Source of the DNA: Chryseolinea soli
Lineage (GTDB): Bacteria > Bacteroidota > Bacteroidia > Cytophagales > Cyclobacteriaceae
Reading direction: 5' to 3'
Length of the DNA stretch: 64,000 bases
Assembly (NCBI RefSeq): GCF_003589925.1
Contig: NZ_CP032382.1
Coordinates: 2,356,001 to 2,420,000, forward strand
Within the stretch, counting starts at the first letter, position 1, and each line of letters begins with the position of its first letter. Below, piece by piece: positions 63,463-64,000 of the stretch. The notes beneath the pieces were generated by a model. The model did not search any database, was not told where the DNA came from, and saw only the letters and a list, made by a program, of their open reading frames with translations. The translations under genes and the position numbers were made by a program.

Positions 63463-64000
63463 TCATTTCTTGCTGAATACAAATGCCTGCTTGAAGACAT
63501 TTGGAACAACTATCGTGGGATAGACAAAAGTCTTGTTCTCACTTACCGGACTTCCTTTCTTCCCAGTCACAGCCATTATCCAAAGCGTAGGTATAGAATC
63601 GGCTCGTGCCTGCTTTTGCTCGTCCCCACTTAACGTACCGGATGAAAGGAATCCTCCCTCTTCAACATTTCTTGAGGCAAGACGGAACTTCAAATTGACA
63701 TTGTTACCTAGTCTTTGTTGTAACTTTTCCAATACTGAGTCTATTGTTTTGTCATGCCAAGAATTTTGTGATCTGGTCTTTATCATGGCGACTATTTCGA
63801 TGGCACGATCAGTAGAAATTTTCGCGCCTGTTCTGCCTCTTTTGTCCATTTCTTTTAGGTCAGTAATTCCGCCCAATTCTTGTGATATCATTCCTAACAC
63901 CGATCGGTACGTATTGAGTGTCTGCGGTAACTTTATATAGTTAGGATATATTTGAACGCCAGACCATATGACGTCTGTCGCATTGATGTCCAGTACTCCT
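63463..64000 (-). CDS. Unknown protein in the position of a restriction endonuclease (5' end outside window)
   Basis: The frame is open through the window edge for another 33 codons beyond the first internal ATG (63900), so the protein starts outside. The visible 178 residues include TGAKISTDRAIEIVAMIKTRS, a Gly/Asn-rich loop and LWIMAVTGKKGSPVSENKTF. I do not recognise the family and no catalytic D-(D/E)xK pair is certain. Its place just upstream of the methylase on the same strand is where the cognate endonuclease would be expected (inference only). Confidence 0.6.
   Translation of the reverse strand, partial: GVLDINATDVIWSGVQIYPNYIKLPQTLNTYRSVLGMISQELGGITDLKEMDKRGRTGAKISTDRAIEIVAMIKTRSQNSWHDKTIDSVLEKLQQRLGNNVNLKFRLASRNVEEGGFLSSGTLSGDEQKQARADSIPTLWIMAVTGKKGSPVSENKTFVYPTIVVPNVFKQAFVFSKK

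Overview
The window looks like a chromosome segment from a Bacteroidota member, most likely order Cytophagales. The signs are three large secreted proteins with C-terminal type IX secretion (Por) sorting domains, an ECF sigma/FecR/TonB-receptor operon with an STN domain, GH127 and GH109 enzymes, weak or absent Shine-Dalgarno sequences, and promoters of the Bacteroidota type (TTG, about 20 nt, TAnnTTtg). No rRNA, tRNA, insertion sequence or CRISPR array was recognised.

Layout. 1-10.1 kb is a dense two-component block. It has a NarL-type regulator (cut by the window edge), a PAS-less kinase, an HPt protein and a GAF-PAS hybrid kinase on the plus strand. A convergent minus-strand set follows: PAS kinase, receiver, receiver-PAS kinase, receiver. 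10.4-24.4 kb is a carbohydrate region: MFS transporter, GH127 lipoprotein, a membrane sensor and two envelope proteins, then a plus-strand amino-sugar cluster (Tat hydrolase, Tat GH109 enzyme, membrane acyltransferase, nagB, MFS sugar transporter, nagA). 24.4-26.7 kb is a three-gene operon pairing a Tes-like radical SAM enzyme with an Lgt-family protein. 26.9-34 kb carries a lipocalin-like protein, two T9SS cargo proteins and a desaturase very like animal sphingolipid delta-4 desaturase. 34.1-38.5 kb is sigma/FecR/TonB receptor. 38.8-45.2 kb has a tyrosinase-VWA fusion, a secreted protein with a plug-like tail, and an SDR-AraC pair. 45.5-52.3 kb is one giant T9SS protein. 52.4-56.4 kb is gene-sparse, with an amidase, a FnIII protein, a 42-bp palindromic tandem array, a structured patch and an XRE regulator.

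56.7-64 kb is visibly richer in A+T and looks acquired. A minus-strand run holds a gene cut by the window edge (position of a restriction enzyme), a C5 cytosine methyltransferase, a MutL/MORC-like GHKL ATPase, Vsr, a PutAbiC-type abortive-infection membrane protein and a two-gene cassette of unknown function. The cassette is bracketed by a decayed second copy of the PutAbiC 3' end. This is the best candidate for an undescribed composite defence system.

Non-coding structure stands out. An 84-bp element is duplicated upstream of the kinase and HPt genes. Three unrelated genes share a promoter followed at once by a stem-loop with AGCCCATC/GATGGGCT arms at the predicted mRNA 5' end. The 42-bp array has six palindromic units. 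A second-copy fragment of nagA lies 10 kb from the intact gene.
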